Assembly (NCBI GenBank): GCA_963971305.1
Contig: OZ020317.1
Location: forward strand, 18,990,001-19,054,000
DNA: 64,000 nt
Source of the DNA: Arcuatula senhousia
Taxonomy: Eukaryota > Mollusca > Bivalvia > Mytilida > Mytilidae
Reading direction: 5' to 3'
Part shown: positions 36,681-47,834 of the stretch, piece after piece
Layout: each line of letters starts with the position of its first letter
How positions within the stretch are numbered: the first letter of the stretch is position 1
Program-made: the position numbers and the translations under genes
Notes under the pieces: model-generated
What the model saw: the letters and a program-made list of their open reading frames with translations, nothing else
Databases searched by the model: none
What the model was told of the DNA's origin: nothing

Positions 36681-37361
36681 TGCATAAAAAATAATTTCAG
36701 GGAATTCTCATCGTTATATTACTAGTACCTGATAGTAATTATAATAAATTTGACCAGAGATTACCATAGCTGTTGAATGGTAACAAGGGTGTTTTTAATA
36801 AACGTTATACGTATATAAAAAACTTCATACAAGTCATAATCGAAAAAGTGGCAATGTGAACATGTGAATACATGCCGATATCTTTCAGGGGAAAAAAATA
36901 AGTAAATAAATGTTAATACATGTTCTGATTTAACAAAAAACAAGGTGTTTTCATTGTTCAGCGAAAAAGACAATGTAGTATGGCTGTAAGTGTGTATAAA
37001 TATGACTTTTGTTATTTGAATATCTTCATTTTGAAAGCTGAGTTGTAAAAAAAATAAATTCCATTTTGTTTGGCTTCCCATATATTTTTAATAATGCCTT
37101 CCCGGTTAGAATTATTTTATTTTCATGAGAAAATTTATCAACCCTGATAGTAGATGAGCATTTAGAATATAACCCTCTTGTAAAATTAGTATAATTTATC
37201 AAACTACTCCTTCCGTAATTACACACACTGGCTTAATGGAATAATCAACGTTCTTTAATAAATAAAAATACCAATGCACATTCTAAAAATTATGCAAACG
37301 CGTGACCAATTAAATCAAATTTAATCTGATTGTCCAAATTGATTTACCAAAATTATAAAAA

Positions 37362-38500
37362 ACTAGAAAATGTGTCTATGAGCCACAGGATGGCCCTCCC
37401 GTTCTTGAAATATCATTGACCCTCAATGTGTATTACCTGGGATACATGAAATATTATTGACCCCTAACATGTAGTATTCAAGATTTGGACTTTAACCAAG
37501 AACTTAACCGAAGTCGTTCATGCATAAAATATAGATCACAGTGACCTAATTTTTATTGGGTGGTGTCATGTTACCCAAGACACATCTAGTGGTGAAATAC
37601 CATTGACCATCAACATGTAGTATCTGAGATATGGACCTTAACCAAGAACTTAACCAAGTTCATTCATGCGTAAAATATAGGTCACAGTGACCTTAATTCT
37701 AGTGGGTGGTGTCACCTTACCCAAGACACATCTAGTAGTGAAATATCATTGACCCCCAACATCTAGTATCCAAGTTATGGACCTTAACCAAGAACTTAAC
37801 CAAAGTCATTCATGCGTAAAATATAGGTCACAGTCACCTCATTTCTAGTGGGTGGTGTCACCTTACCTAAGACACAACTAGTAGTGAAATATCATTGACC
37901 CCTAACGTCTAGTATCCAAGTTTTGGACCTTAGCCAAGAACTTAACCGAAGTCGTTCATGCATAAAATATAGATCACAGTGACCTAATTTTTATTGGGTG
38001 GTGTCATGTTACCCAAGACGCATCTAGTGGTGAAATACCATTGACCATCAACATGTAGTATCTGAGATATGGACCTTAACCAAGAACTTAACCGAAGTTG
38101 TTCATGCATAAAATATAGGTCACAGTGACCTAATTTCTATTGGGTGGTGTCACCTTTACTAAGACACATCTAGTAGTGAAATATCATTGACCCCCAACAT
38201 CTAGTATCCAAGTTATGGACCTTAACCAAGAACTTAACCGAAGTCGTTCATGCATAAAATATAGGTCACAGTGACCTAATTTCTAGTGGGTGGTGTAGCC
38301 CTACCCAAGACCCATCTGGTGGTGAAATATCATTGACCCCCAACATCTAGTATCCGAGTAATGGACCTTAACCAAGAACTTAACCAAAGTGTTACGGACG
38401 GACGTACGGGACGTACGGACGTACGGGACGTACGGACGTACGGACGGACGGACAAGGGTAAAACTATATGTCCGATCCACATACGTGGTCGGGCCATAAA
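37362..38500. mobile_element. 146-bp satellite element with (GGACGTAC)n end
   Basis: Seven units with exact 146-bp spacing; the acccaagacacatctag anchor falls at 37573, 37719, 37865, 38011, about 38157 and 38303, with a partial first unit. It ends in a ggacgtacggacgtacgg microsatellite (38393-38453) and a cacatacgtggtcgggccat tail. No protein is encoded. The shape (tandem core, then microsatellite) matches other minisatellite elements in the window. Confidence 0.8.
37679..38277. promoter_or_regulatory. Palindromic AGGTCA-N3-TGACCT sites in the satellite
   Basis: Perfect AGGTCACAGTGACCT occurs at 37679-37693, 38117-38131 and 38263-38277. One-mismatch versions lie in the other units at about 37532, 37826 and 37972. 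The pattern equals the consensus inverted-repeat-3 nuclear-receptor (estrogen-response) element. Whether any receptor binds here is unknown. Confidence 0.6.
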
Positions 38501-38573
38501 AATTAACAATACTAACATGACTTAGACATCCTCATTGACCTAAATAATTCAAAAGTTTATTCGTTTATCTTAA

Positions 38574-38670
38574 GTCTTAGCCAAATCGCTCTTGCAAAAA
38601 AAGCTGAAAATGCAAACCTTATATGCATATAAAGAGCATAAATAATTAATCCAAAATGCCGAACTGGAAC
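38574..38670. repeat. Degenerate hammerhead-repeat relic
   Basis: Counterpart of 25535-25640 in the duplicate block: tcgctcttgcaaaaaaagct, then gaaaatgcaaacc, then tatgcatataaagagcat. No ribozyme core. Confidence 0.4.
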
Positions 38671-38739
38671 CGAGAGAAGGATAAAGTCTACATTTTGGCG
38701 GTTCACTAAAGAGATCTTTTACGTACTTTGAAGCACCTT

Positions 38740-39250
38740 TAACTGTTGTCAGGTTTTTGTTAGCATTTCAATAGGTTATAGAGTTTATGCTAATATTCTC
38801 CCCTATTGTTCCTCTCGATTGTTCTGTAGTATCCATGTGGTGCCTCCACTATAAAGTTATCATTAGGGAGCCGCTTCGACCACCAGGTTAGCACCAGGGA
38901 GCCGCCTCGATTGTCAGATTTGCATCGGAGAGATTCCCTTTGATGGTCCTTTAGTATCTCTGTGACTATCCACTATCAAGTTAGCATAAAGAGCCGGTTC
39001 GACTATAAGGTTAGCATCAGGGAGCCGATTTAAGGCTTAGGATAAGGACTAATTGTAAGCGGTTAGGATCAGTGGGTTAGGAATGGGTCAGATTATCATC
39101 AAAAGCCTCCTTTTCTTAAGGTTAGGGTTTGGGGTAGGGTTAAGGGCTAGTGTTAGAATTAGGGCAAGGTTAGCTTCAGGAGGCAAACTCTACTATCAGG
39201 TAAAGTTAAGCATTAAAGGTGTTTACCAGAAGACGCTACAAAAAGGTGCT
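38740..39250 (+). repeat. ggttagcatcagggagccg repeats and TTAGGG-like run
   Basis: The gttagca-c-gggagccg motif recurs near 38885, 38980 and 39015. Then comes ggttagggtttggggtaggg at about 39120, which looks like degenerate telomere-type sequence. It is irregular, and no clear unit length was found. Confidence 0.4.
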
Positions 39251-39304
39251 TTCGTTTTCGAGGTTTGTCAGATATAAAAACAGTCTTGCCGCATACCATA
39301 GCTA

Positions 39305-39600
39305 CTAAAGAGTGTGTGTCTTCCTTTACCGGATTCGAAACACTGAATTGACTGTTGGTGCAACGGGTGTACTATAGCAAGCAGGAACTGCTTACTTTTC
39401 CGGAGCTCTCGAGTTCATTCTTTTTTCGACTGGAGTTCGTATTGTTGATTAATATTCAGTTGGGTTTTTTTTTATTTCCATGTTTCACATGTTGTCTGTT
39501 TTTGTCCCGTTCTTGTTGGTGTTTACTGGTTTTCTCTGTCCTTTAGGACTTTTGACATTTGGATACCCCATTGGTTCCGTTACTTCCTTAAACCTGACAA
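39305..39600 (+). mobile_element. RT-family retroelement tail, solo copy
   Basis: Closely follows 14640-14930: gtcttcctttaccggattcg, gggtgtactatagcaagcag, gaactgcttacttttccgga, ttgttgattaatattcagtt, gtcccgttcttgttggtgtt. Block-specific, with no counterpart in block 1 at this place. Confidence 0.7.
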
Positions 39601-39814
39601 ACCACGATAACGATAGCTTTTGTAGCGACCTCTGGTAAACACCTAAGTAGCTCTGTGATCAAAGCACCAAGTCGATGTGATTAAATGATTTTGATAATTC
39701 TAAAGCTTACAAGAAAATGACCACAATTGTCTTTTAACGCAAATACCACTTGTACTTATTTTCCAAAGTTTATTTACATAAAAAATACAATGAGAGAAAA
39801 GGATCTGTTATATT

Positions 39815-40260
39815 ACAAATACCAAAACGCGGGTATGAACGGTTAATTTGGATATGCTATATATCGATATTTCAAGGAGTAACCTCTCATCAGTAGCATT
39901 TAAATCAAAACATTGGAAGGTCAAATTCCAAAACTGTTGAAAACGAAAAGTACTCAAAACCAAAACGTTCGAACAAGGAAGCCAAATCCAGCATCGAGGA
40001 TATCGACCATGTGCATTACAAGGAAAGAAACCTGGTGTTTTGAACAATTTTGAATTTAAAAAAAACGGAAATTTCAGCGACATAAATATTAGACATTTAA
40101 TGGTAAATCGTGTCAGACAAGTCCGACTACCAGGCTTGTGATTACCCTCGGGGGCCTCTGGTCCACCAGCAGCGGTTATCGCCCAGTGGTTTCAAAATTA
40201 CAAATACCAAAACGCGGGTATGAACGGTTAATTTGGATATGCTATATATATATATATGTT
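39815..40260 (+). repeat. Direct repeat of a 50-bp segment flanking a 350-bp stretch
   Basis: The sequence attacaaataccaaaacgcgg, then gtatgaacggttaatttgga, then tatgctatata occurs at 39813-39864 and again at 40197-40249 essentially unchanged. The near-identity contrasts with the old divergence around it. It may be a recent duplication or an insertion flanked by a long direct repeat. Confidence 0.65.
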
Positions 40261-40350
40261 TGTTATGTTTGGAATTAATTGCAAGAAGTCTGCTATATAT
40301 AAATAAAACAAATCAGCAAGCAAGGGTGAATAGCTAGTGTTCATCGGGGT
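40240..40350 (-). pseudogene. Short RT relic, counterpart of 27390-27430
   Basis: gcaagcaagggtgaatagct followed by gttcatcgg is a diverged copy of the relic near copy B, here just upstream of copy D. Confidence 0.45.
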
Positions 40351-40843
40351 TAAACAAAAACTAATTGTGTTAATAGGAAAGTTGTAAAATTTGAGGATTG
40401 ACCATTCTGTATAATTGATATGTTTTAAGCTTCACACGAGATTTTTCATTTGTTTTTTGCAATGTTTGAACAAAAAATCAAAAAGGAAACTTTATTTTTT
40501 TCACAAGCACTCACAGTATTTATGATGACGTGCAACATTCATGACATTGGGAGAACTACTTCATTTTTACATTAGTATATTTACAAATAAGGGGGGAAAT
40601 TGTTCGACTTTTTAGAGCAGCAATTTAAACAACATCAAGTTCATTTTCATTTATTTGTTCCTACGTATACATAAAAGAAGTTTTGAGAACTGTTTTTTAT
40701 CTGAAATACATGTACATATAGAAGATTTGTACGTAAAATTTCGAAAATCCTTCAAGTGCCAATTTTGTTTGCCACTAACACATGGTTGCATAAAATATGT
40801 GCAAATGTTGCAATGTTTATGAATTCTAAAATAAATGGATTAC

Positions 40844-40900
40844 CACGTGGTACTACAATTGGTATTTAAAGGAAAGTTTTTAGTCGATTATTTAAATTGC
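40844..40900 (+). promoter_or_regulatory. Core promoter of copy D (E-box plus TATA-like)
   Basis: CACGTG at 40844-40849 and TATTTAAAGG at 40863-40872, as in the other copies. Confidence 0.6.
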
Positions 40901-42815
40901 TTTATCTTATTGACAATGAAAGGTAAGTTTTAACAATGTATTTTGCATTGTGTTCGAATGTTGTTTGAAAAAGAAACCTGAAAATATCTGACAAACAGAT
41001 TTTGATTTCTTTAGTGCCCTCGGCGAGGATGGAACTCACAACATTTGGGACATCTACGCGTAGTTTTTCTACATGGCTTAGTTCTTAAGATTTTTATTTC
41101 AGGGCATTCAATTGTGTTTTCTTTTTTACAAACTTTAAATAATCTTATAAATGTCATGTTTAATAGCAGCTCATTACTGCAAATTTACGAAATCTTATTG
41201 TTTTCAGCTTTTTTTCAAATTAGGGCCTCAATGGCCTAGAAGTCTAAAGCGAAAGTATAAATACAAGCTAAACTATGCTGTAAGATCCCGGTTTCAGTAT
41301 GCAATTGGTTCGTTATTTGCCTGGCACACGTTGGTGTCCCACGTTGGTGGTTTATTTCTTTTGTCCCCACTAGTAAAGTGACCGTAATATATGACCCATA
41401 ATTTGTTTATGTATATTTCGATTTTAAATCTTATTTTAGGTTTCGTTTGACAACTTCAAACTCTAAAAATTAAGATGGGAAGAACTGACTATAAAGTAGA
41501 GACTGTTGTCATTGGACAAATCTATTAATCCAGGTAAACAAACCAAATGAGAAACAGATGTAAATAAAGAAAAGACAAATTTGCTTTTTAAATTATACAC
41601 AGTGCATTTATTTTATAAAATGAAAAATCTGTCAAAGTCAAAAATGGCCGGATTTTGTTAAACAGGAAGTAGGTGAGCGACATACCTGAAATCATATCAC
41701 ACGTTATGGGACCCCACCCTGATGCTGTATACCAAATATCAAGTGGCTGTGATAAGTAGTTGCTGAGAAAACTGTTACGAAAATTTCTACCCCGCCCGCC
41801 CGCCCGACATTCACCATTTTAGATTCAACTACCACAAAGGTTTTGTACCTTTGTTTTACTATAGAGCAAAATACACGTGGATTACACTAGAAATATATAT
41901 ATCATATTTTAATGCTCTATTTATATCACACAGCATTGTGTCTTATTAAATGTTTCATGATAAATCTACAATTGTGCAAATATAGACTGATTCATATTGA
42001 CTTTAAAAAACAGTATAAGGCAAGTTAGTACAGTCTCTGTATTTTACAAAAGACTTCGCAAAAAGTTGTATGCTCACACGTCTTTTGGGGGGAACAAAAT
42101 TCAGATCAGACTGCGCCTTGTAACAGGATCATTATTAAGTATGATTAAACAGAAGTTTAAATGAGACCACGGAGAAATTCACCCAAGAAAACAGTACATT
42201 AGTCTCATCCTTAAATTGTGATACATGAGACAATGGAATAAGTTACCAAAGAAGACTATCAAATCTGATCAATTGATGAATAAAACATAGATATATCTTT
42301 AAAATAAAACTTGATGGAGCAACGACTAATTATAAAACACGAAGCAATCCATTCTTTGCTTTAAAAATACAGTTGTTGTAGGCTTATCGGTTATTAACAG
42401 AAGCAGGGGTACCAATAGGGCATGCGAATATCGAAAGTCCGAAAGGGTAGAGACAATCAGTAAACATCGCCGAGAACAGGACGAAAAAAAAACAGGCAAC
42501 GACGTATAACACAGAAATACATAACCAACTTAATAGCAATCAACAATGCGAACTCTAGTCTAAACGATAATGAACGTAGGTGTTCCGGAGGAATCAGCAG
42601 TTCCTGTTTGCTTTAGCACAACCTTCACTCTTTAAAACAACATCTGTGACAGAATAAAGTAAATTTGTATGGCTATTACATATCCTTGTATCTACATTAT
42701 CAATTTTAATTTATTTTTCAGATTGGGCACTTTGAAATTGGTCTATAGTTGACTAAATCAACATGTCTTAGGACGCGTCAAGTCTGAATAAAAATGCTAA
42801 ACTAATGCTGTTTTA
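40880..42815 (+). CDS. Micropeptide gene copy D (three exons), span
   Basis: Exon 1 ends at 40922 (AAAG|GTAAGT). Exon 2 is 41440-41533 (TTTTAG acceptor, CCAG|GTAAAC donor) with the ORF at 41475-41528. Exon 3 starts at 42722 (TTTTTCAG) and has AATAAA at 42787-42792. Exon 1 here contains ATGAAAG, an ATG absent from the other copies, so it is probably incidental. Intron 2 holds an RT-family tail (42400-42640) and a small ggccggatttt / cccgcccgcccg element (41635-41825). A 76-codon ORF at 41151-41381 crosses a possible acceptor, but the equivalent frame in copy B is different. Confidence 0.6.
41475..41528 (+). CDS. 17-aa conserved micropeptide ORF, copy D
   Basis: Reads MGRTDYKVETVVIGQIY then TAA. 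Context AAGATGG (A at -3, G at +4). It shares GAC TAT with copy B and has a private synonymous CAA at residue 15. Confidence 0.6.
   Translation: MGRTDYKVETVVIGQIY
42400..42640 (-). mobile_element. RT-family retroelement tail, solo copy
   Basis: Minus-strand copy of the tail: gtaccaatagggcatgcgaa, gagaacaggacgaaaa, caatcaacaatgcgaac, ggtgttccggaggaatcagc, agttcctgtttgctttagca. Lies in intron 2 of copy D, as the one at 28797-28985 does in copy B, but the two are not at the same site. Confidence 0.65.
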
Positions 42816-43194
42816 GTTTTCAAAACATTTTTGTATTCCCAACCAAACAAATGAAAGAAAGTTGAACATTTGTGTCTTAATACGCACTATTATCTGCTAC
42901 TTCGCCGCTAAACATAAGCATTGTTATAATTATCCCAGAACAGAGCAAAACAATGCTGTAAAAATTATCATCTATTAACTTCATACTCAACATTTTTCGG
43001 TGTTTATTTAAGTTACAAACAGTTTGAGTGGTGCGTTTTCATGGTTTAATGTGTACCTTTAAGTTTATTTAGTTTCAAATTTTGCTTGTATTCAAATTGT
43101 TTTTGACATGCATAGGCATCATTATTAAATAAGCATGTAATACCATTAGATCATTTGAATATGGTAGGTCCGTATGTGAGATAAAGGACACAAC

Positions 43195-45770
43195 AAATTG
43201 TCAAAGTCACTCAACCAGAAAATCAAAGTCAAGGTAAAACAAGAGGCTCCAAGGAGCCTGAATCGCTCACCTGGTCTTGATGTCAACCCTATGAAGACTT
43301 TTGAATAGCTAAATGAGCTGAATGTTTATAAGCATGAAAAATCTTTTCTCAATTTGCAATTGCTTTCATTCTAAATAATCAAAAAACACTAAGGGGCTGT
43401 AACCCCTATAAGGGGTTATCAGACAACTTCAACCCTATGGAGACTTTTGCAGAGCTAAATGAGCTGAACATTTTAGCAAGCAACAGCTTTTCTCTATCTG
43501 CAATAGTTATCATTCTTTAAGCCAAAAACACTAGTTTTGCCTTTAAGGGACTGTAACCCCTATAAGGGGTCATCTGAAAACTTTGACCCTATGAAGACCT
43601 TTGTAGAGCTTAATGAGCTGAACATTTTAGCAAGCAACAGCTTTTCTCTATCTGCAATAATTTCATTCTATAGGCCAAAAACACTATTTTTCGCCTTTAA
43701 GGGGCTGTAACCCCTATAAGGGGTCATCTGACAACTTTGACCCTATGAAGACCTTTGTAGAGCTTAATGAGCTGAACATTTTAGCAAGCAACAGCTTTTC
43801 TCTATCTGCAATAATTTCATTCTATAGGCCAAAAACACTATTTTTCGCCTTTAAGGGGCTGTAACCCTTATAAGGGGTCATCTGACAACTTTGATTTTAT
43901 TGAGACTTTTGTAGAGCTAAATGAGCTGAACATTTAAGCAAGCAACAGCTTTTCTGTATCTACAATAGTTTTCATTCTATAGGCCAAAAACATTCAAAAA
44001 TGCTATTTTCACCTTTAAGGGGCTTTAACCCCTATAAAGGGTCATCTGCCAACTTCAATCCCATGGAGACTTTTATAGAGCTAAATGAGCGGAACATTTT
44101 AGAAAGCAACAGCTTTTCTCTATCTGCAATAGTTTTCATTCTATAGGCCAAAAACACTATTTTTCGCCTTTAAGGGGCTGTAACCCCTATAAGGGGTCAT
44201 CTGAAAACTTTGATCCTATGGAAACTTTTGTAGAGCTAAATGAGCTGAACATTTAAGCAAGCAACAGCTTTTCTCTATCTACAAAAGTTTTCATTCTATA
44301 GGCCAAAAACATGCAAAAACGCTATTTTTCACCTTTAAGGGGCTGTAACCCCTATTAGGGATCATCTGACAACTTTGACCTTATGGAGACTTTTGTAGAG
44401 CTAAATGAGCTGAACATTTAAGCAAGCAACAGCTTATCTCTATTTGCAATAATTTTCATTCTATAAGCCAAAAACACTATTTTTCGCCTTTAAGGGACTG
44501 TAACCCCTATAAGGGGTCATCTGACAACTTCGATCCTATTGAGACTTTTGTAGAGCTAAATGAGCTGAACATTTAAGCAAGCAACAGCATATCTCTCTTT
44601 ACAATAGTTTTCATTCTATAGGCAAAAAAACATGCAAAAACGCTATTTTTCACCTTTAAGGGGCTGCAACTCCTATAAGGGATCATCTGACAACTTCGAC
44701 CAAATGGAAACTTTTGTAGAACTTTTGATGCTGAAGCAGTAGCGTGGCATCAGATTTCATCTATCTCTTATAATTTTTGATTTACAAGCCAAAAACAGTA
44801 GTCTGACCCCCCTGGTCTATTTTTAGTAACGGTGGCCATGTTTTTTGACGGATCATAAATTGAAACACAAGTTTGGTGCAGGACCCCCTAAGGATTATTC
44901 ATACCAAGTTTCATTAAATTCTGTTCAGTAGTTTCAGAGGAGAAGATTTTTGAAAAATTGTTAACAGACGACGACGACGACAGACGACGACGACGACAGA
45001 CGACGACGATGGACGCCAAGTGATGGTAATAGCTCACATGGACTTTCGGTCCAGGTGAGCTAAAAAGTGTCTGCATACCCAATATCAGATGCCTAGCTAT
45101 TATACTTTTCAAGCTATTCATTGTCCACACAAGTATAACAAAAAGTTTTCAGCCTGAGAAAAAGAACTAAGTTTACAGAGTCACTGCAGCATAAAAATTG
45201 GGTCATGGTCACATGGCATGGTGACAGTTCTGTAGATCATACCTTCAACTGTATGTATACCCAATATCAGATGCCTAGCTATTATACTTTTCTAGCAATT
45301 TTTCGTCCACAAAAGTCTTACCAAAAAGTTTTTGGCCTGAAAAAGATCTATGTTCACAGAGTCACTGGAGCGTGAAAATGGGGTCAGGGTCTTACGGCAT
45401 GGTGACTGTTTTATAGACCATAACCTGAACTGTCTGTATACCAAATATCAGATGCCTAGCTATTATACTTGTCCAGCAAATCATCGTTCACAAAAGTCTT
45501 ACAAAAATGTTTCCGGCCTGAAAAAAAACTAAATTCATAGTCACTGTAGCGTGAAAATGGGTCAGGGCCACACGACATGGTGACAGTTGCTTAGACAATA
45601 ACTTGAACTGTCTATATACCAAATATCAGATGAGCTATAACACTTTTCAAGCAATTCATTGTCCACAAAAGTCTTACAAAAAAGTTTACGCCGCCGCCAC
45701 CGCAGGTAAGTGATACATATGTCTCGCCTTTCGCGACTATTCATCGCAGGCGAGACAAAAACAAATAACA
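43195..45770. mobile_element. Outer 181-bp-repeat element interrupted by another element
   Basis: The left part (43195-43240, attgtcaaagtcactcaacc) matches the start of the 52890-53745 copy. The right part (45062-45770) has four units with anchor acc(c/a)aatatcagatgcctag at 45077, 45259, 45440 and 45619 (spacing 182, 181, 179). It ends tgatacatatgtctcgcctt. The middle is the inserted element 43241-45062. Confidence 0.7.
43241..45062. mobile_element. Inner element with ~155-165-bp units and (ACG)n, nested
   Basis: Near its ends are tcgctcacctgg (43263) and ccaggtgagct (45051), an inverted pair. About nine units follow the anchor ggggctgtaacccctataag, spaced 154-166 bp (43393 to 44660). Each unit contains agctaaatgagctgaacatt and aagcaagcaacagctt. 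The 3' part has a cagacgacgacgacgaca run (44970-45010). No transposase. Similar to bivalve elements with tandem cores and flanking microsatellites (pearl / Helentron-associated types); assignment is by architecture. Confidence 0.75.
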
Positions 45771-45774
45771 TTAC

Positions 45775-47245
45775 AACTAATAAGATGTTGATTCATTCTT
45801 AGGTAGTTTTCCTTTCTGTAACCAACCAGATAAAAGATCTACATTTGAATAATAAAGAAAAAATGTACAGATGAAAATTCTTACAATTGTATTTAAAGCT
45901 TTACTTTGAATTTGTTGTACTTTCGTCATTTTTTACTACAACATTTTGAAAAATATCTATAACAAATCACAAAGCAAGAAATCAAAACCAAATACATGAC
46001 TTGTGTGAATGCAAAAGGAAATCATTCTTTTTAAGAGTCACTTTTTTTTACTCAGTGGGAACAAACCAAAATCATGACAAGGAAAATTTGTAATGGATTT
46101 TTTAAACAGAAAAAATACCTTTACACTATAGCTAGCTACTGGTCAATAAGAGAAATTATGAACAGCTGATCTTACTGGAATAATAAATAATAGTAATAGT
46201 ATGTTTGGTTTTGTGTATTATAGGTTAAATAGGTATAATTTTGTTCATTTTGGATTTACAATTTTGTTTTAAGAATGAAAATACATGCATAACAATGATA
46301 TTTTATTTGAGAAATCAATTTAAGGCAAAATATAGAAAACACTAAGCAAATCTTTCAAGTTGGAGATGATGGGTGTCAATAACTTGGACAATGCCTTCAC
46401 CATGAAGTCTTAAGTATTAAACAATAATAATTGGTATAAAATTATTTTGAAAAAAGTCAGCATTTTCTGTAATATCTTTGTGATGTTTGTGACATTGTAG
46501 TGCATGATTACATATAAAATTATTAAAGTTTATAGAACAATAAAATTCATGAACGATATTTCCTCAGCAATAAATGTCTGTTGATACATATAATGCACCC
46601 AAGGGTTCCCGGGTTATAGAAATAGGGCCGAGTATCTCCTGCTTGCAGGGTATGACCTAATGGAAACTGAGTGGATAAAATTCAGGATAAAATATATGAA
46701 CATTAAACACTTAAGTGGTAATGGCAATAAGGCCTAATTTGGCCTAACATTTTACCAAATTCTCATTTTTTGAATATACTATTGTTACATGCCTATTGCT
46801 CATAAAGTATTACTTTAATATCCAAAAATGAAAAACAAAGTATATTCTTTTTTTCAATTTCTACTTATTAAATGGTTTGGCAAAAAATATCAAATGAAAA
46901 TTACCTTTATTACAAAAATCTAAATTTTACATAAATTTTCAACAATTTAATGATACATTTTGGACTAGATAAGCGCCTACTCCCTTTAGAAACAACTTTA
47001 TTTTAACAGATTGTTAATATGACTTTTAAAACATGTATAAACTTTCTCTAAAAATATATACTTGTTTTAGCTTGTGCCTTGTGGACGATGTTTTCTGTTC
47101 CAAAATGTACCTTCAAAACAACCAAAACACATCATAGTTTTATCATTTTTGCGTATATCACTATAACTATGACATCATTTTGACCCTTCAATGTTAAATT
47201 TTGAAATTGTTTGACATATTTTCCTATTAGGCATAGTTTATGCTA
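45775..47245. other. Intergenic, nothing recognised
   Basis: AT-rich sequence with no ORF over 60 codons of note and no repeat recognised. Confidence 0.4.
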
Positions 47246-47251
47246 TATTAT

Positions 47252-47535
47252 GGGGGTCCTGATGGGGGGTCCTGATCACAAATCACGAAGAATAAAAAGT
47301 GCAAATAACAAAACACGGAAATATTGCTAAATTTTTGTTCACGGATAAAAGTTTGACTGTCTATTACTGTGAAGCATGCCTTAAACGAATCGGACAAAAT
47401 ACTTTGCTGAGATTTACGGTCACATGCAATATCCAATCACGATGCACAGAAAAATATTTCAACAAATCACAATTCACGGAAAATGAAAATTGCCAATAAC
47501 GGAGAAGGAAATAAACCCATCGGCCCCCTCTATCA
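47252..47535 (+). mobile_element. ~280-bp dispersed element, plus copy
   Basis: Reads gggggtcctgatcacaaatc, aataaaaagtgcaaataac, cacggataaaagtttgactg, tccaatcacgatgcacagaa, gaaataaacccatcggcccc. The opposite-strand copy is at 59001-59270. ORFs in this stretch (47248-47552, several frames) are by-products. Confidence 0.7.
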
Positions 47536-47834
47536 TAGCCAGGTATAAACACTTTAGTACAACCTTCTTTTTTGTAGGCTAAAAACAGGCCTTATCTCCT
47601 TTGTTGTCCTGAAGGCAGAAACAGAATGAGAGTCTAGTTGAACATAAATAGCTATTAGAAAAGATAATCTATACAATATATCTATCTTATTTTGTAACAT
47701 CTTTGTCAAATAGACCTGATGAAGTCTTACAATATGGTTTAACCTCACAGGAATGGTTGTGACTCCTTGAAAAGATACTTAATGTCGTCAGTAAAATCTA
47801 TTGTACAAACTTTTTAACTGACCAACTTCCTTTA

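Larger units (their letters stand above)
32825..43180. repeat. Segmental duplication block 2 (contains gene copies C and D)
   Basis: Diverged copy of 17060-29420 in the same orientation. It lacks the 2.4 kb TTA-flanked element (empty site at 32869-32871) and hammerhead array 1, and has its own insertions: the 146-bp satellite (37362-38500) and an RT tail (39305-39600). Confidence 0.75.

Noticed and set aside
38390..38460. (GGACGTAC)n run as a CRISPR-like or regulatory array
   Set aside because: Simple microsatellite at the end of a minisatellite element; no spacers.
39110..39180. Interstitial telomere repeat
   Set aside because: Only scattered GGTTAGGG-like words without a regular hexamer array.
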